Positions 24,870-36,758 of a stretch of DNA of 64,000 bases are shown here, piece by piece (position 1 is the stretch's first letter; every line of letters begins with the position of its first letter). The stretch is from Pseudomonas trivialis (GTDB lineage: Bacteria; Pseudomonadota; Gammaproteobacteria; Pseudomonadales; Pseudomonadaceae): contig NZ_JYLK01000015.1 in assembly GCF_001439805.1 (NCBI RefSeq), positions 1 through 64,000 on the forward strand, read 5' to 3'. The notes under the pieces were generated by a model. It had not been told where the DNA came from and ran no database searches. It saw nothing but the letters and a program-made list of their open reading frames with translations. The translations under genes and the position numbers were made by a program.

Positions 24870-25844
24870 ATGAGCCGCATTTTTGCAGACAACGCGCACT
24901 CCATCGGTAACACGCCTCTTGTTCAGATCAACCGCATTGCGCCGCGCGGCGTGACCATTCTGGCGAAGATCGAGGGGCGTAACCCGGGCTATTCGGTGAA
25001 ATGTCGCATTGGCGCCAACATGATCTGGGACGCCGAGGGCAGCGGCAAACTCAAGCCGGGCATGACCCTTGTCGAACCCACCTCCGGCAACACCGGTATT
25101 GGTCTGGCCTTTGTCGCTGCTGCCCGTGGCTACAAACTGCTGCTGACCATGCCGGCGTCCATGAGCATCGAGCGGCGCAAGGTGCTCAAGGCCCTGGGCG
25201 CCGAACTGGTGCTGACCGAACCGGCCAAAGGCATGAAAGGCGCCATCGACAAGGCCGCTGAAATCGTCGCCGGCGACCCCGCCACCTACTTCATGCCGGC
25301 CCAGTTCGAAAACCCGGCCAACCCTGCCATTCACGAAAAAACCACCGGCCCGGAAATCTGGAACGACACCGACGGCGCGGTGGACGTGCTGGTGGCGGGC
25401 GTGGGCACCGGCGGCACCCTCACGGGTGTGTCGCGCTACATCAAGCACACCGCGGGCAAGCCGATCCTGTCGGTGGCGGTCGAACCGATGGCGTCGCCGG
25501 TGATCACCCAGGCGCTGGCCGGTGAAGAGATCAAGCCGAGCCCGCACAAGATCCAGGGGATCGGCGCCGGTTTCGTGCCCAAAAACCTCGACCTGTCGAT
25601 GGTCGACCGCGTGGAACTGGTGACCGACGACGAGTCCAAGGCCATGGCCCGACGCCTGATGCAGGAGGAAGGCATTCTCTGCGGTATCTCCTGCGGCGCG
25701 GCGATGGCCGTGGCCGTGCGTCTGGCCGAGAAACCGGAGATGCAGGGCAAGACCATCGTGGTGATCCTGCCGGACTCCGGTGAGCGTTACCTGTCGAGCA
25801 TGTTGTTCAGCGATTTGTTCACCGATCAGGAAAACCAGGCGTGA
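24870..25844 (+). CDS. cysK: Cysteine synthase A
   Basis: A 324-residue PLP enzyme that makes cysteine from O-acetylserine and sulphide. The start at 24870 (MSRIFADNAHSIGNTPLV) matches the family; the frame further upstream is non-coding. The PLP lysine is K44 in YSVKCRIGANMI; the phosphate- and substrate-binding loop is PTSGNTGIGLAF; the glycine loop is VAGVGTGGTLTGV; and GEEIKPSPHKIQGIGAGF is typical of CysK rather than CysM. A small hairpin (GCCTCA-TGAGGC, 24812-24828) lies upstream. No other sulphur genes are adjacent. Confidence 0.95.
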   Translation: MSRIFADNAHSIGNTPLVQINRIAPRGVTILAKIEGRNPGYSVKCRIGANMIWDAEGSGKLKPGMTLVEPTSGNTGIGLAFVAAARGYKLLLTMPASMSIERRKVLKALGAELVLTEPAKGMKGAIDKAAEIVAGDPATYFMPAQFENPANPAIHEKTTGPEIWNDTDGAVDVLVAGVGTGGTLTGVSRYIKHTAGKPILSVAVEPMASPVITQALAGEEIKPSPHKIQGIGAGFVPKNLDLSMVDRVELVTDDESKAMARRLMQEEGILCGISCGAAMAVAVRLAEKPEMQGKTIVVILPDSGERYLSSMLFSDLFTDQENQA

Positions 25845-25988
25845 TGCTCACCACAACCGCCGGCTGATCGCCGGGTTTGATTTGTGTCAGCTGGTCAGGC
25901 GGGGCCTTCTGCATACTGGCCCAACTGTTTATCATGGCCGGCTGCTACGTCTGCTGTTGGCCAGGCGCTTATTTTCAGGAGTTGCTGC

Positions 25989-26927
25989 ATGACCTTTTCT
26001 TTGGCCGCCAAACTGTCGGTGTTGCTGCTGTTTATCGGCAGTACGCTGTATGTGCACCTGCGCGGCAAGGCCCGTTTGCCGATGTTGCGCCAGTTCGTCA
26101 ATCATTCGGCGCTGTTTGCCCCATATAACGCCTTGATGTACCTGTTCTCCGCGGTACCGTCCAAACCTTACCTGGACCGCAGCAAGTTCCCGGAGCTGGA
26201 CGTGCTCAAGGACAACTGGGAAGTGATCCGCGAAGAGGCCATGCACCTGTTCGACGAGGGCTATATCCGCGCCGCCGAAAAGAACAACGACGCCGGCTTC
26301 GGTTCGTTCTTCAAGAAGGGCTGGAAGCGTTTCTACCTCAAGTGGTACGACAAACCGCTGCCGTCGGCCGAGGCCCTGTGCCCGAAGACCGTGGCGCTGG
26401 TGAGCAGCATCCCCAACGTCAAGGGCGCGATGTTCGCGCTGTTGCCGGGTGGCAGCCACCTCAACCCGCACCGCGATCCGTTTGCCGGGTCCTTGCGTTA
26501 TCACCTGGGGTTGTCCACGCCCAATTCCGATGACTGCCGCATCTTTGTCGACGGCCAGGTCTACGCCTGGCGCGATGGGGAAGACGTGATGTTCGACGAA
26601 ACCTATGTGCACTGGGTGAAGAACGAAACCGAGCAGACTCGGGTGATTCTGTTCTGCGACATTGAACGTCCGCTGAGCAACCGCCTGATGACCCGTCTCA
26701 ACCGTTGGGTCAGCAAGCAGCTGGGGCGTGCGACTGCGCCGCAGAATCTGGATGATGAGCGGGTGGGGGGGATTAATCAGGCGTATGCGTGGAGCAAGAC
26801 GTTCAGCGACAGGTTCAGCGGTCGGGTTAAACAGTTCAAACGCAAGTATCCCCTGGCTTACCGGATTGCGCGGCCGGTGTTGGCGGTGGTGGTGTTGGTG
26901 TTGTTGTGGAAGTGGTTGTTTGGCTGA
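25989..26927 (+). CDS. lpxO: Lipid A hydroxylase (LpxO-type Asp/Asn beta-hydroxylase)
   Basis: A 312-residue membrane-bound 2-oxoglutarate/Fe(II) dioxygenase that adds a 2-hydroxyl group to a lipid A acyl chain. AGGAG stands eight bases before the chosen ATG. An N-terminal TM segment (LAAKLSVLLLFIGSTLYVHL) and a C-terminal one (RIARPVLAVVVLVLLWKWLF) bracket the catalytic domain. The iron ligands are in HLNPHRDPFAGSLRYHLGL (HxD) and ETYVHWVKNETEQTRVI (distal His, with the 2-oxoglutarate arginine). Pseudomonas has such LpxO enzymes; which lipid A position is used cannot be told. Confidence 0.9.
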   Translation: MTFSLAAKLSVLLLFIGSTLYVHLRGKARLPMLRQFVNHSALFAPYNALMYLFSAVPSKPYLDRSKFPELDVLKDNWEVIREEAMHLFDEGYIRAAEKNNDAGFGSFFKKGWKRFYLKWYDKPLPSAEALCPKTVALVSSIPNVKGAMFALLPGGSHLNPHRDPFAGSLRYHLGLSTPNSDDCRIFVDGQVYAWRDGEDVMFDETYVHWVKNETEQTRVILFCDIERPLSNRLMTRLNRWVSKQLGRATAPQNLDDERVGGINQAYAWSKTFSDRFSGRVKQFKRKYPLAYRIARPVLAVVVLVLLWKWLFG

Positions 26928-27012
26928 TTTGGGATAGGGTTAGAACTGGGGGAGGGTTTTCTGCTGGTGTTGGTGTACATATTCGTTGCTGCGGTAACGG
27001 CTACGTATGGTT

Positions 27013-27214
27013 CCGCCCTTACGGCGGGTCACTTTTGGAAAAGAGCCCCAAAAGTAACCAAAAGGGCTCTTGCCCCACCACTCGGCACCTCGCTAAGGCT
27101 CGGTGTGCCCGAACGCAGGCTTGAATCCGTGGGCCGCCGCGATGGGCCATCCTTGGCCCAGCGCGGCTAACCCGGCGTCCTGCCGGGTTACCCACGGATT
27201 CAAGCCTGCGTTCG
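27013..27214. repeat. Mosaic intergenic repeat of nested hairpins
   Basis: In the 481-bp gap between lpxO and acnA: CCGCC-CTTAC-GGCGG (27013-27027); ACTTTTGG...CCAAAAGT (27031-27055); TGGGCCA-TCCT-TGGCCCA (27143-27160); TAACCCGGC-GTCCT-GCCGGGTTA (27168-27190); and an outer, perfect 24-bp inverted repeat (27110-27133 with 27191-27214) that encloses the last two. This arrangement, with the run of ACTTTTGG and AAAAGGGCTC, resembles a repeat seen between genes in many Pseudomonas genomes (from memory). No open frame of interest lies in it. Confidence 0.7.
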
Positions 27215-27300
27215 GCCAGCGTGGTTGACGGGGCGCCTAAGATCAAAAGCCAAAGCAAAGCCAAAGCGGTGTGATATCTATCAGACAAATGGAGATCAAG

Positions 27301-27389
27301 TGTGGGAGGGGGCTTGCTCCCGATGGCAGTGGGTCAGCTACAGATAAGCTGACTGATCCACCCTCATCGGGAGCAAGCCCCCTCCCACC
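27301..27389. repeat. Intact inverted REP pair (REPIN)
   Basis: TGTGGGAGGGGGCTTGCTCC with CGATGGC on the left and its inverted partner CATCGGGAGCAAGCCCCC with TCCCACC on the right enclose about 35 bp that itself can fold (TCAGCT-ACAGATA-AGCTGA). It lies 20 bp downstream of the acnA stop. Confidence 0.9.
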
Positions 27390-27408
27390 TTTGCATTTCC
27401 AGTGTTGC

Positions 27409-30150
<2,742 letters not shown>

Positions 30151-30339
30151 GACACGACTCCTTATGGTCCGCACGGCTACGGACCTGGCGGGACGAACAG
30201 AGCGTTTAACTTAGCCCTGTTTTGAGTAGCAGGCTAATAACTGGACTGCCGGGTGAAGTCCAAGGTTCCGAACTCGGCTATCATGCGCGCGTTTTCATGA
30301 CAGGCCTTGCACGACAGCAAGCCGGTGCCAGGAGATTCA

Positions 30340-31416
30340 ATGAACACCCTTTTTATGCACTGCCGTCCGGGTTTCGAGGGCGAAGTCTGCTCCGAGATCG
30401 CCGAGCACGCCGCGCGCCTTAACGTTTCCGGTTACGCCAAGGCCAAGACCGGCAGCGCCTGCGCCGAATTCGTCTGCACCGAGGAAGATGGCGCCCAGCG
30501 CCTGATGCACGGCCAGCGCTTCGCCGAATTGATCTTCCCCCGGCAGTGGGCGCGCGGGGTGTTCATCGACCTGCCGGAAACCGACCGCATCAGCGTGATC
30601 CTCGCGCACCTGCATCCATTCCCGGTGTGCGGCAGCCTGTGGCTGGAGATGGTTGACACCAACGACGGCAAGGAACTGTCGAACTTCTGCAAGAAATTCG
30701 AAGTGCACCTGCGCAAGGCCTTGCTCAATGCCGGCAAGCTGGTGGACGACCCGAGCAAGCCGCGCCTGCTGCTGACCTTCAAAAGTGGCCGCGAAGTGTT
30801 CATGGGCCTGGCCGAGTCGAACAACTCGGCGATGTGGCCGATGGGCATCCCCCGCCTTAAGTTCCCGCGTGACGCGCCCAGCCGTTCGACGCTGAAGCTG
30901 GAAGAGGCCTGGCACCACTTCATCCCCCGCGACCAGTGGGACGAGCGCCTGCACGGCGACATGACCGGCGTCGACCTCGGTGCCGCACCCGGCGGCTGGA
31001 CCTGGCAACTGGTCAACCGGGGCATGCTGGTGACCGCCATCGACAATGGCCCCATGGCCGAAAGCCTGATGGACACCGGCCTGGTGCAGCACTTGATGGC
31101 CGACGGTTTCACCTTCGTGCCAAAACAGCCGGTGGACTGGATGGTGTGTGACATCGTCGAGAAACCGGCGCGCAATGCCGCGCTGCTGGAAACGTGGATC
31201 GGCGAGGGCCATTGCCGCGAGGCGGTGGTGAACCTGAAGTTGCCGATGAAGCAGCGTTACGCCGAGGTCAAACGCCTGCTGGAACGGATCGAAGAGGGCT
31301 TCAAGGCGCGCGGTATTCGTGTGGAGATTGGCTGCAAGCAGCTGTATCACGACCGGGAGGAGGTGACCTGCCACCTGCGTCGGCTTGAGCCTGCGAAGAA
31401 ACCCAAGAGACACTGA
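30340..31416 (+). CDS. rlmM: 23S rRNA C2498 2'-O-methyltransferase
   Basis: A 358-residue enzyme that methylates the ribose of C2498 in 23S rRNA. GGAG lies five bases upstream of the chosen ATG. The N-terminal 170 residues include a THUMP-like RNA-binding part (MNTLFMHCRPGFEGEVCSEI); the C-terminal half is an RFM-type methyltransferase with motif I MTGVDLGAAPGGWTWQL, acidic residues in TAIDNGPM, and the K-D-K-E residues in DWMVCDIVEKP and VVNLKLPMK. The gene is monocistronic; a TATCAT box sits near 30278. Confidence 0.95.
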   Translation: MNTLFMHCRPGFEGEVCSEIAEHAARLNVSGYAKAKTGSACAEFVCTEEDGAQRLMHGQRFAELIFPRQWARGVFIDLPETDRISVILAHLHPFPVCGSLWLEMVDTNDGKELSNFCKKFEVHLRKALLNAGKLVDDPSKPRLLLTFKSGREVFMGLAESNNSAMWPMGIPRLKFPRDAPSRSTLKLEEAWHHFIPRDQWDERLHGDMTGVDLGAAPGGWTWQLVNRGMLVTAIDNGPMAESLMDTGLVQHLMADGFTFVPKQPVDWMVCDIVEKPARNAALLETWIGEGHCREAVVNLKLPMKQRYAEVKRLLERIEEGFKARGIRVEIGCKQLYHDREEVTCHLRRLEPAKKPKRH

Positions 31417-31423
31417 CCGCCCC

Positions 31424-31511
31424 TGTGGGAGCGGGCTTGCCCGCGATAGCGGTATAACGGTCGAAATTATGTTGAATGTGCCCCCGTCATCGCGGGCAAG
31501 CCCGCCCCCAC
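31424..31511. repeat. Inverted REP pair of the GCGGGCTTGCCCGC subtype
   Basis: TGTGGGAGCGGGCTTGCCCG with CGATAGC faces CATCGCGGGCAAGCCCGC with CCCCACA across about 35 bp. The core differs from the commoner GAGGGGGCTTGCTCCC type, so at least two REP subfamilies coexist in the window. Between rlmM and tusA. Confidence 0.88.
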
Positions 31512-31541
31512 ACTGGAGCGGGTGTGTTTCAGGAGTGATGT

Positions 31542-31784
31542 ATGAGTGAATTACCCATTGACGGCACCCTCGACGCCACCGGCCTCAACTGCCCGGAGCC
31601 GGTGATGATGCTGCATCAGCACATCCGGGACCTGGCGCCTGGCGGCCTGCTCAAGGTGATCGCGACCGACCCTTCCACCCGTCGCGATATTCCCAAGTTC
31701 TGTGTGTTCCTGGACCACGAACTGGTTGAACAGAAAGAAGAGGGCGGCACCTACCTGTACTGGATTCGCAAGAAAGTCGATTAA
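31542..31784 (+). CDS. tusA: Sulphur-carrier protein TusA
   Basis: An 80-residue SirA/TusA/YedF-fold protein that passes persulphide sulphur from a cysteine desulphurase to tRNA thiolation and molybdenum-cofactor pathways. The CPxP motif is present as NCPEP with the sulphur-bearing cysteine at C17 in LDATGLNCPEPVMML. Full family length. A ribosome-binding site (CAGGAG) precedes the ATG. Its stop overlaps that of the convergent MATE gene. Confidence 0.93.
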   Translation: MSELPIDGTLDATGLNCPEPVMMLHQHIRDLAPGGLLKVIATDPSTRRDIPKFCVFLDHELVEQKEEGGTYLYWIRKKVD

Positions 31785-33175
31785 ACCCGCGCCTTGCCTG
31801 CGTGAATACGCCGGCGTGCACTGCGCGCCAGGCGCACCAGCAACATGCCTGCCGCGCAACTCAAACCGACGATCAGGCCTTGCCACAAGCCGCTCGGCCC
31901 GCTGGCTGCGCCCAGCCAGTCGGTGAGCCCCAGGGCGTAGCCCACCGGCAGGCCCACGCCCCAATAGGCGAACAAGGTCAGCACCATGGTCACCCGGGTG
32001 TCCTGGTAACCGCGCAGCGCGCCAGCGGCGGTGACCTGGATCGAGTCCGAAAACTGGAACAGCGCGGAAAACACGATCAGCGTGGAGGCGAGGTGGATCA
32101 CCACCGGGTCCGGCGTGTAGATCGCCGCGATCTGCTCGCGAAACAACAGCATCAGGCTGCAGGACAGGCAGGCATAGGCCAGCGCCGTGCCCATGCCGAC
32201 CCCGGCGGCAAAGCGCGCCTCACGGGGTTCGCCACGGCCCAGGGCCTGGCCGACGCGCACGGTCACGGCCATGCTCAGGGAATAGGGAATCATGAACACC
32301 AGCGAGCTGACATTTAGTGCGATCTGATGGCCTGACACCACGGTGGCGCCGAGGCTGCCGAGCAGCAGGGCGATCACCGCAAAAATGCTCGACTCGGCAA
32401 AGATCGCCACGCCAATCGGCAGGCCAATGCCCAGCACGCGCTTGATCACCGCCCATTGCGGCCAGTCGAAACGCTTGAACAGTTCGCTGCTCTGGTAAGC
32501 CGGGCCCCAGCGGGTCCAGCCGGCGAGGCCGAGCATCATCGCCCACATCGCAATCGCCGTGGCCCAACCACAGCCCACGCCGCCCATGGCCGGCACGCCG
32601 AAGTGGCCGTAAATGAAGATGTAGTTCAGCGGAATGTTCAACGCCAGGCCGCACAGGCCCATCACCATGCTCGGCCGCGTGCGGCCCAGGCCGTCGCTGA
32701 AACAGCGCAGCACGTAATACAGCGCAATCGCCGGCATGCCGGCGGCGATGCCCTGCAGGTAGCCCATGGACGGCGCGATCAGGTCGGGCTCGACCTTCAT
32801 CGCCTGCAGCACCGGCTCGGCGCACAGCAGCAACAGCGCGCCGCACAGACCGACCACCACGGCCAGCCACAATGCCTGACGCACCAGCGGCCCGATCTCG
32901 CTGAACCGGCCCGCGCCGTAGCGTTGCGCGACTTTCGGTGTGGTGGCCAGCAGGGTGCCGGTCATCAGCAGGTACACCGGGATCCAGATCGAGTTGCCCA
33001 GGCCCACTGCCGCCAGGTCCTGAGGGCTGACCCGCCCGGCCATCACCGCATCGACGAAGCTCATCGCGGTGGTGGCCAGTTGACCGATCATGATCGGCAG
33101 GGCAAGCGTCATCAGGTCGCGCACTTCCCGGCGGATGCGGGCGGGGCGGGTGAGGGGGGCGGTGGCAGTGTTCAC
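31781..33175 (-). CDS. MATE-family multidrug exporter (NorM/PmpM-like)
   Basis: A 464-residue, 12-TM cation-coupled exporter. A GTG at 33175 gives an N-terminus (NTATAPLTRPARIRREVRDL then MTLALPIMIGQLATTAMSFV) that fits the family; the longer frame would reach the pdxB promoter. Two similar halves start with LALPIMIGQLATT and IGLPIGVAIFAESSIF, and the first half has the MATE signature FVDAVMAGRVSPQDLAAVGLG. These proteins export fluoroquinolones, dyes and similar cations. The four-base tail overlap with tusA (TTAA) is notable. Ribosome-binding site weak. Confidence 0.9.
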   Translation of the reverse strand: MNTATAPLTRPARIRREVRDLMTLALPIMIGQLATTAMSFVDAVMAGRVSPQDLAAVGLGNSIWIPVYLLMTGTLLATTPKVAQRYGAGRFSEIGPLVRQALWLAVVVGLCGALLLLCAEPVLQAMKVEPDLIAPSMGYLQGIAAGMPAIALYYVLRCFSDGLGRTRPSMVMGLCGLALNIPLNYIFIYGHFGVPAMGGVGCGWATAIAMWAMMLGLAGWTRWGPAYQSSELFKRFDWPQWAVIKRVLGIGLPIGVAIFAESSIFAVIALLLGSLGATVVSGHQIALNVSSLVFMIPYSLSMAVTVRVGQALGRGEPREARFAAGVGMGTALAYACLSCSLMLLFREQIAAIYTPDPVVIHLASTLIVFSALFQFSDSIQVTAAGALRGYQDTRVTMVLTLFAYWGVGLPVGYALGLTDWLGAASGPSGLWQGLIVGLSCAAGMLLVRLARSARRRIHAGKARV

Positions 33176-33358
33176 GTACAGATGTCCAATCAAAGGCAAA
33201 GCGCAAGGACCGCGGATTCTACGCGTTGACGCAATGGTCAGGAAAAAACCTGTGTTGCGCATTTGTAAACGGTCCCCAGGCACCGCCTCGCACAGGGTTC
33301 TTCAGTGTGAGTCAGGTCGCAAGGCTGTACACTGCCGTTCCGCCAAAGGAGCCCCGCC

Positions 33359-34501
33359 ATGCTGATTGTTGCCGACGAGAATATTCCGCTGCTCGATGAA
33401 TTCTTCCAAGGCTTCGGTGAGATTCGCCGTGTGCCCGGTCGCGCCATCGACCGCGCCACCGTCGAGCAGGCCGACGTGCTGCTGGTGCGCTCGGTGACCA
33501 ACGTCAATCGGGCCTTGCTCGAGGGCAGCAGCGTCAAGTTCGTCGGCACCTGCACCATCGGCACCGATCACCTGGACCTCGATTACTTCCAGCAGGCCGG
33601 CATTCACTGGTCCAGCGCCCCCGGTTGCAACGCGCGCGGGGTGGTGGACTACGTGCTCGGCAGTCTGCACACCCTGGCGGAAATCGAAGGCGCCGACCCC
33701 GCCCAGCGCACCTATGGCATCGTCGGTGCCGGTGAAGTGGGCGGCCGGTTGCTCAAGGTGCTCAAGGGCCTGGGCTGGAAGGTGCTGGTGTGCGACCCGC
33801 CACGGCAGATCGCCGAAGACGCAGACTACGTGAGCCTGGACCAGATCATCGAGCAGTGCGATGTGATCAGCCTGCACACGCCGCTGATCAAGTCCGGCAA
33901 TGGCGCCACCTGGCGCCTGTTCGATCATGAACGTCTGCGGCGGCTAAAACCCGGCACCTGGCTGATCAATGCCAGCCGCGGCCCGGTGGTGCATAACGCC
34001 GCCCTGCGCGAAGTGCTGCTGGAACGCGAAGACCTGCAAGCGGTGCTGGATGTGTGGGAGGGCGAACCGGAAGTGGACGTCGACCTGGCCGACCTCTGTG
34101 TGCTGGCCACGCCGCATATCGCCGGCTACAGCCTGGACGGCAAGCAGCGCGGCACGGCGCAGATCTATCAGGCGTTGTGCGCGTACCTTGGCCAGGCGCC
34201 CGGCATTGCCCTGAGTGACCTGCTGCCGCCGCCTTGGCTGGCCGAGGTGCAGTTGCATGCATCCACCGACCCGGCCTGGGCACTGGCCACGCTGTGTCGC
34301 AGCGTGTACGACCCGCGGCGCGATGATGCGGATTTCCGCCGTAGCCTGGTGGGAACCGTGCAGGAGCAGCGCAAGGCCTTCGACCTGCTGCGCAAGCATT
34401 ACCCCGAGCGCCGCGAAATCGATGGCTTGAAGGTGCGGATCAATGGCGAGTCGCCGGTGCTGTCGAACATTGCGCGCGCGTTGGGCGCCGAGGTCGTTTA
34501 A
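33359..34501 (+). CDS. pdxB: Erythronate-4-phosphate dehydrogenase
   Basis: A 380-residue enzyme of pyridoxal-phosphate synthesis that oxidises 4-phosphoerythronate. AAAGGAG precedes the ATG. It has a D-2-hydroxyacid dehydrogenase core with Rossmann motif YGIVGAGEVGGRLL, catalytic Arg in LINASRGPVV, Glu in VLDVWEGEPEVD and His in LATPHIAGYSLDGK, then the PdxB-only C-terminal dimerisation domain (about residues 290-380, RREIDGLKVRIN). Divergent from the MATE gene; a TACACT -10-like hexamer lies at 33328. Confidence 0.96.
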   Translation: MLIVADENIPLLDEFFQGFGEIRRVPGRAIDRATVEQADVLLVRSVTNVNRALLEGSSVKFVGTCTIGTDHLDLDYFQQAGIHWSSAPGCNARGVVDYVLGSLHTLAEIEGADPAQRTYGIVGAGEVGGRLLKVLKGLGWKVLVCDPPRQIAEDADYVSLDQIIEQCDVISLHTPLIKSGNGATWRLFDHERLRRLKPGTWLINASRGPVVHNAALREVLLEREDLQAVLDVWEGEPEVDVDLADLCVLATPHIAGYSLDGKQRGTAQIYQALCAYLGQAPGIALSDLLPPPWLAEVQLHASTDPAWALATLCRSVYDPRRDDADFRRSLVGTVQEQRKAFDLLRKHYPERREIDGLKVRINGESPVLSNIARALGAEVV

Positions 34502-34512
34502 GCGCCCATAAA

Positions 34513-34537
34513 AAACCCGGCCATCAAGGCCGGGTTT
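34513..34537. terminator. Bidirectional terminator between pdxB and the small minus-strand gene
   Basis: AAACCCGGCC-ATCAA-GGCCGGGTTT, a perfect 10-bp stem. The T-run is longer on the minus strand (TTTTTTAT) than on the plus strand, so it mainly ends the 55-residue gene and secondarily pdxB. Confidence 0.85.
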
Positions 34538-34558
34538 AAGAAAGCGCTGGCGCTCGCC

Positions 34559-34726
34559 TTATTGGGCAGGCTTGACCAGTCGCTGCTCCAGTTCGCTGCA
34601 GGCTTGCTGGATCATCTCTTCGGTAATCTGTACTTCGCGGCCCTTGGCGTCGATATACGAGCAAGGCAACTGCTGCGGTTGGCGGATCACTTCAATCTTG
34701 GCATCGCTGCTGTTTTGCAAGGTCAT
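34559..34726 (-). CDS. Small conserved Pseudomonas protein (PA1571-like)
   Basis: A 55-residue acidic/helical protein starting at 34726, with GAGGAG eight bases before; the frame's earlier ATG would lack a site. Sequence blocks IEVIRQPQQLPCSYID, GREVQITEEMIQQAC and LEQRLVKP are characteristic of a short protein family that I recall as 'PA1571 family' in Pseudomonas; that name is from memory. The central 'D(A/S)xGREVQITE' looks like a beta hairpin followed by a helix. Function unknown. It has its own terminator. Confidence 0.75.
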   Translation of the reverse strand: MTLQNSSDAKIEVIRQPQQLPCSYIDAKGREVQITEEMIQQACSELEQRLVKPAQ

Positions 34727-34969
34727 GGCCTGTCTCCTCATCAGGTTGTGTCCCTATTCTAAAACCCCCGCGTGACCGCGCTGTGACAACTCCCTGCACG
34801 CTCACCGGTTCGAACGACAAGTGCACCAGAAACCGCCATGGATTTCCAGTCGCGCGTTAGATCGATAGCCTCCAGGAGTCCGGGTCGCTGGGCATAATTA
34901 ACCTGACTCATTGTTATTCGCCCAAGTTCCCCCAATGTTGAGTACAGGTTCCCCATCGGTAATGCCCTC

Positions 34970-36727
34970 ATGTTCTCAGTCCGTCAACGCCGCGCGATTC
35001 GCCTGGCCAGTCGCTTTATCGCGCCCTATCGCTGGCAGGCGCTCGGAGCCTTGCTGGCGCTGATCGTTACCGCCGGCATCACCTTGTCCATGGGGCAGGG
35101 CATTCGGCTGCTGGTGGACCAAGGCTTCATGACCCAGTCCCCGCACCTGCTCAATCAGTCCATCGGCCTGTTCATGCTGCTGGTGCTGGGCCTGGCGGTG
35201 GGCACGTTTGCGCGGTTCTACCTGGTGTCGTGGATCGGCGAGCGGGTGGTGGCGGACATTCGCCGGCAGGTGTTCAACCACCTGATCTACCTGCACCCGG
35301 GCTTCTATGAGAACAACCGCAGCTCGGAAATCCAGTCGCGCCTGACCACCGACACCACGTTGCTGCAATCGGTGATCGGCTCGTCGCTCTCGCTGTTTTT
35401 GCGCAATGCGCTGATGGTCATCGGCGGCATCGTGCTGCTGTTTGTCACCAACCCCAAGCTCACCAGCATCGTGGTGGTGGCGCTGCCGCTGGTGCTGGCG
35501 CCGATCCTGATTTTCGGGCGGCGGGTGCGCAGCCTCTCGCGCCAGAGCCAGGACCGCATTGCCGATGTGGGCAGCTACGTGTCCGAGACCCTCGGCCAGA
35601 TCAAGACGGTGCAGGCCTACAACCACCAGGTGCAGGACGAGCAGCGCTTCGCCGTGACCGTGGAAGAGGCTTTTGCGACTGCGCGCAAGCGCATCGCCCA
35701 GCGTGCCTGGCTGATTACCCTGGTGATCATGCTGGTGCTCGGCGCCGTGGGCGTGATGCTGTGGGTGGGCGGCATGGACGTGATCAACGGGCGGATTTCC
35801 GGGGGCGAGCTGGCGGCGTTTGTGTTTTACAGCCTGATCGTCGGCAGCGCCGTCGGCACCCTGAGCGAGGTGCTCGGTGAGTTGCAGCGCGCCGCCGGTG
35901 CGGCCGAGCGCATCGGTGAGTTGTTGCAGTCGAGCAACGAGATTAAAGCCCCGGTGCAGGGCGCGGTGCGCTTGCCGCAGCGTGTCAGCGGGCGCATGGA
36001 CCTGCAGGACCTGCGCTTTGCCTACCCGTCGCGCCCGGACACTTACGCCATCGACGGCTTGAGTCTGACCATCAATCCCGGCGAAACCCTGGCACTGGTC
36101 GGCCCCTCCGGCGCGGGCAAGTCGACGCTGTTCGACCTGCTGCTGCGTTTCTACGACCCACAGCACGGTCGCATTTCGCTTGAAGGCCACGCGCTGACCG
36201 ACCTCGACCCCCTGGACCTGCGCCGCCACTTCGCGCTTGTCTCACAGAACCCGGCGCTGTTTTTCGGCAGCGTCGAAGACAACATCCGCTACGGCAATCC
36301 GTCCGCTACCCGTGAACAGGTTGAAGCCGCGGCGCGTATCGCCCATGCCCATGACTTCATCCTGCAAATGCCCGACGGCTACCAGACGCACCTGGGCGAA
36401 AGCGGCTTGGGCCTGTCCGGTGGCCAGCGCCAACGCCTGGCCATCGCCCGCGCGCTGTTGGTGGATGCACCGATCCTGCTGCTGGACGAAGCCACCAGCG
36501 CCCTCGACGCCCAGAGCGAACACTTGATCCAGCAGGCACTGCCGCAACTGATGCACGGGCGCACCACCCTGGTGATCGCGCATCGGCTGGCGACGGTAAA
36601 GAATGCGGACCGGATTGCGGTGATGGACCAGGGCAGGCTGGTGGCGGTGGGCACGCACCAGCAGCTGATTGCGAGCAATGCGCTGTATGCGCGGTTGGCG
36701 GCGTTGCAGTTCAGCGCGGACACGTAG
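34970..36727 (+). CDS. ABC exporter with fused membrane and ATPase domains (ABCB type)
   Basis: A 585-residue half-transporter. Residues 15-310 form the six-TM exporter domain; residues 335-575 the ATPase with Walker A LVGPSGAGKSTLFDLL, Q-loop VSQNPALFFGSVEDNIRYG, signature LGLSGGQRQRLAIARALL, Walker B APILLLDEATSALD and H-loop LVIAHRLATV. It would work as a homodimer exporting lipids, peptides or drugs; closest in style to MsbA-like and lipid A/drug exporters. The start lacks a strong ribosome-binding site. The 243-bp gap upstream has no recognisable gene. Confidence 0.9.
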   Translation: MFSVRQRRAIRLASRFIAPYRWQALGALLALIVTAGITLSMGQGIRLLVDQGFMTQSPHLLNQSIGLFMLLVLGLAVGTFARFYLVSWIGERVVADIRRQVFNHLIYLHPGFYENNRSSEIQSRLTTDTTLLQSVIGSSLSLFLRNALMVIGGIVLLFVTNPKLTSIVVVALPLVLAPILIFGRRVRSLSRQSQDRIADVGSYVSETLGQIKTVQAYNHQVQDEQRFAVTVEEAFATARKRIAQRAWLITLVIMLVLGAVGVMLWVGGMDVINGRISGGELAAFVFYSLIVGSAVGTLSEVLGELQRAAGAAERIGELLQSSNEIKAPVQGAVRLPQRVSGRMDLQDLRFAYPSRPDTYAIDGLSLTINPGETLALVGPSGAGKSTLFDLLLRFYDPQHGRISLEGHALTDLDPLDLRRHFALVSQNPALFFGSVEDNIRYGNPSATREQVEAAARIAHAHDFILQMPDGYQTHLGESGLGLSGGQRQRLAIARALLVDAPILLLDEATSALDAQSEHLIQQALPQLMHGRTTLVIAHRLATVKNADRIAVMDQGRLVAVGTHQQLIASNALYARLAALQFSADT

Positions 36728-36758
36728 TGCCACGCTTGTGGATACACGGAAAATCCAA

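Noticed and set aside
26941..27300. CRISPR array
   Set aside because: Repeats in this region are inverted and irregular in size and spacing; no regular direct repeats with unique spacers and no cas genes anywhere in the window.
34759..34971. A 70-codon minus-strand frame in the gap before the ABC exporter
   Set aside because: It would start inside the exporter's first codons, has no Shine-Dalgarno sequence and no domain; treated as a chance frame in GC-rich DNA.
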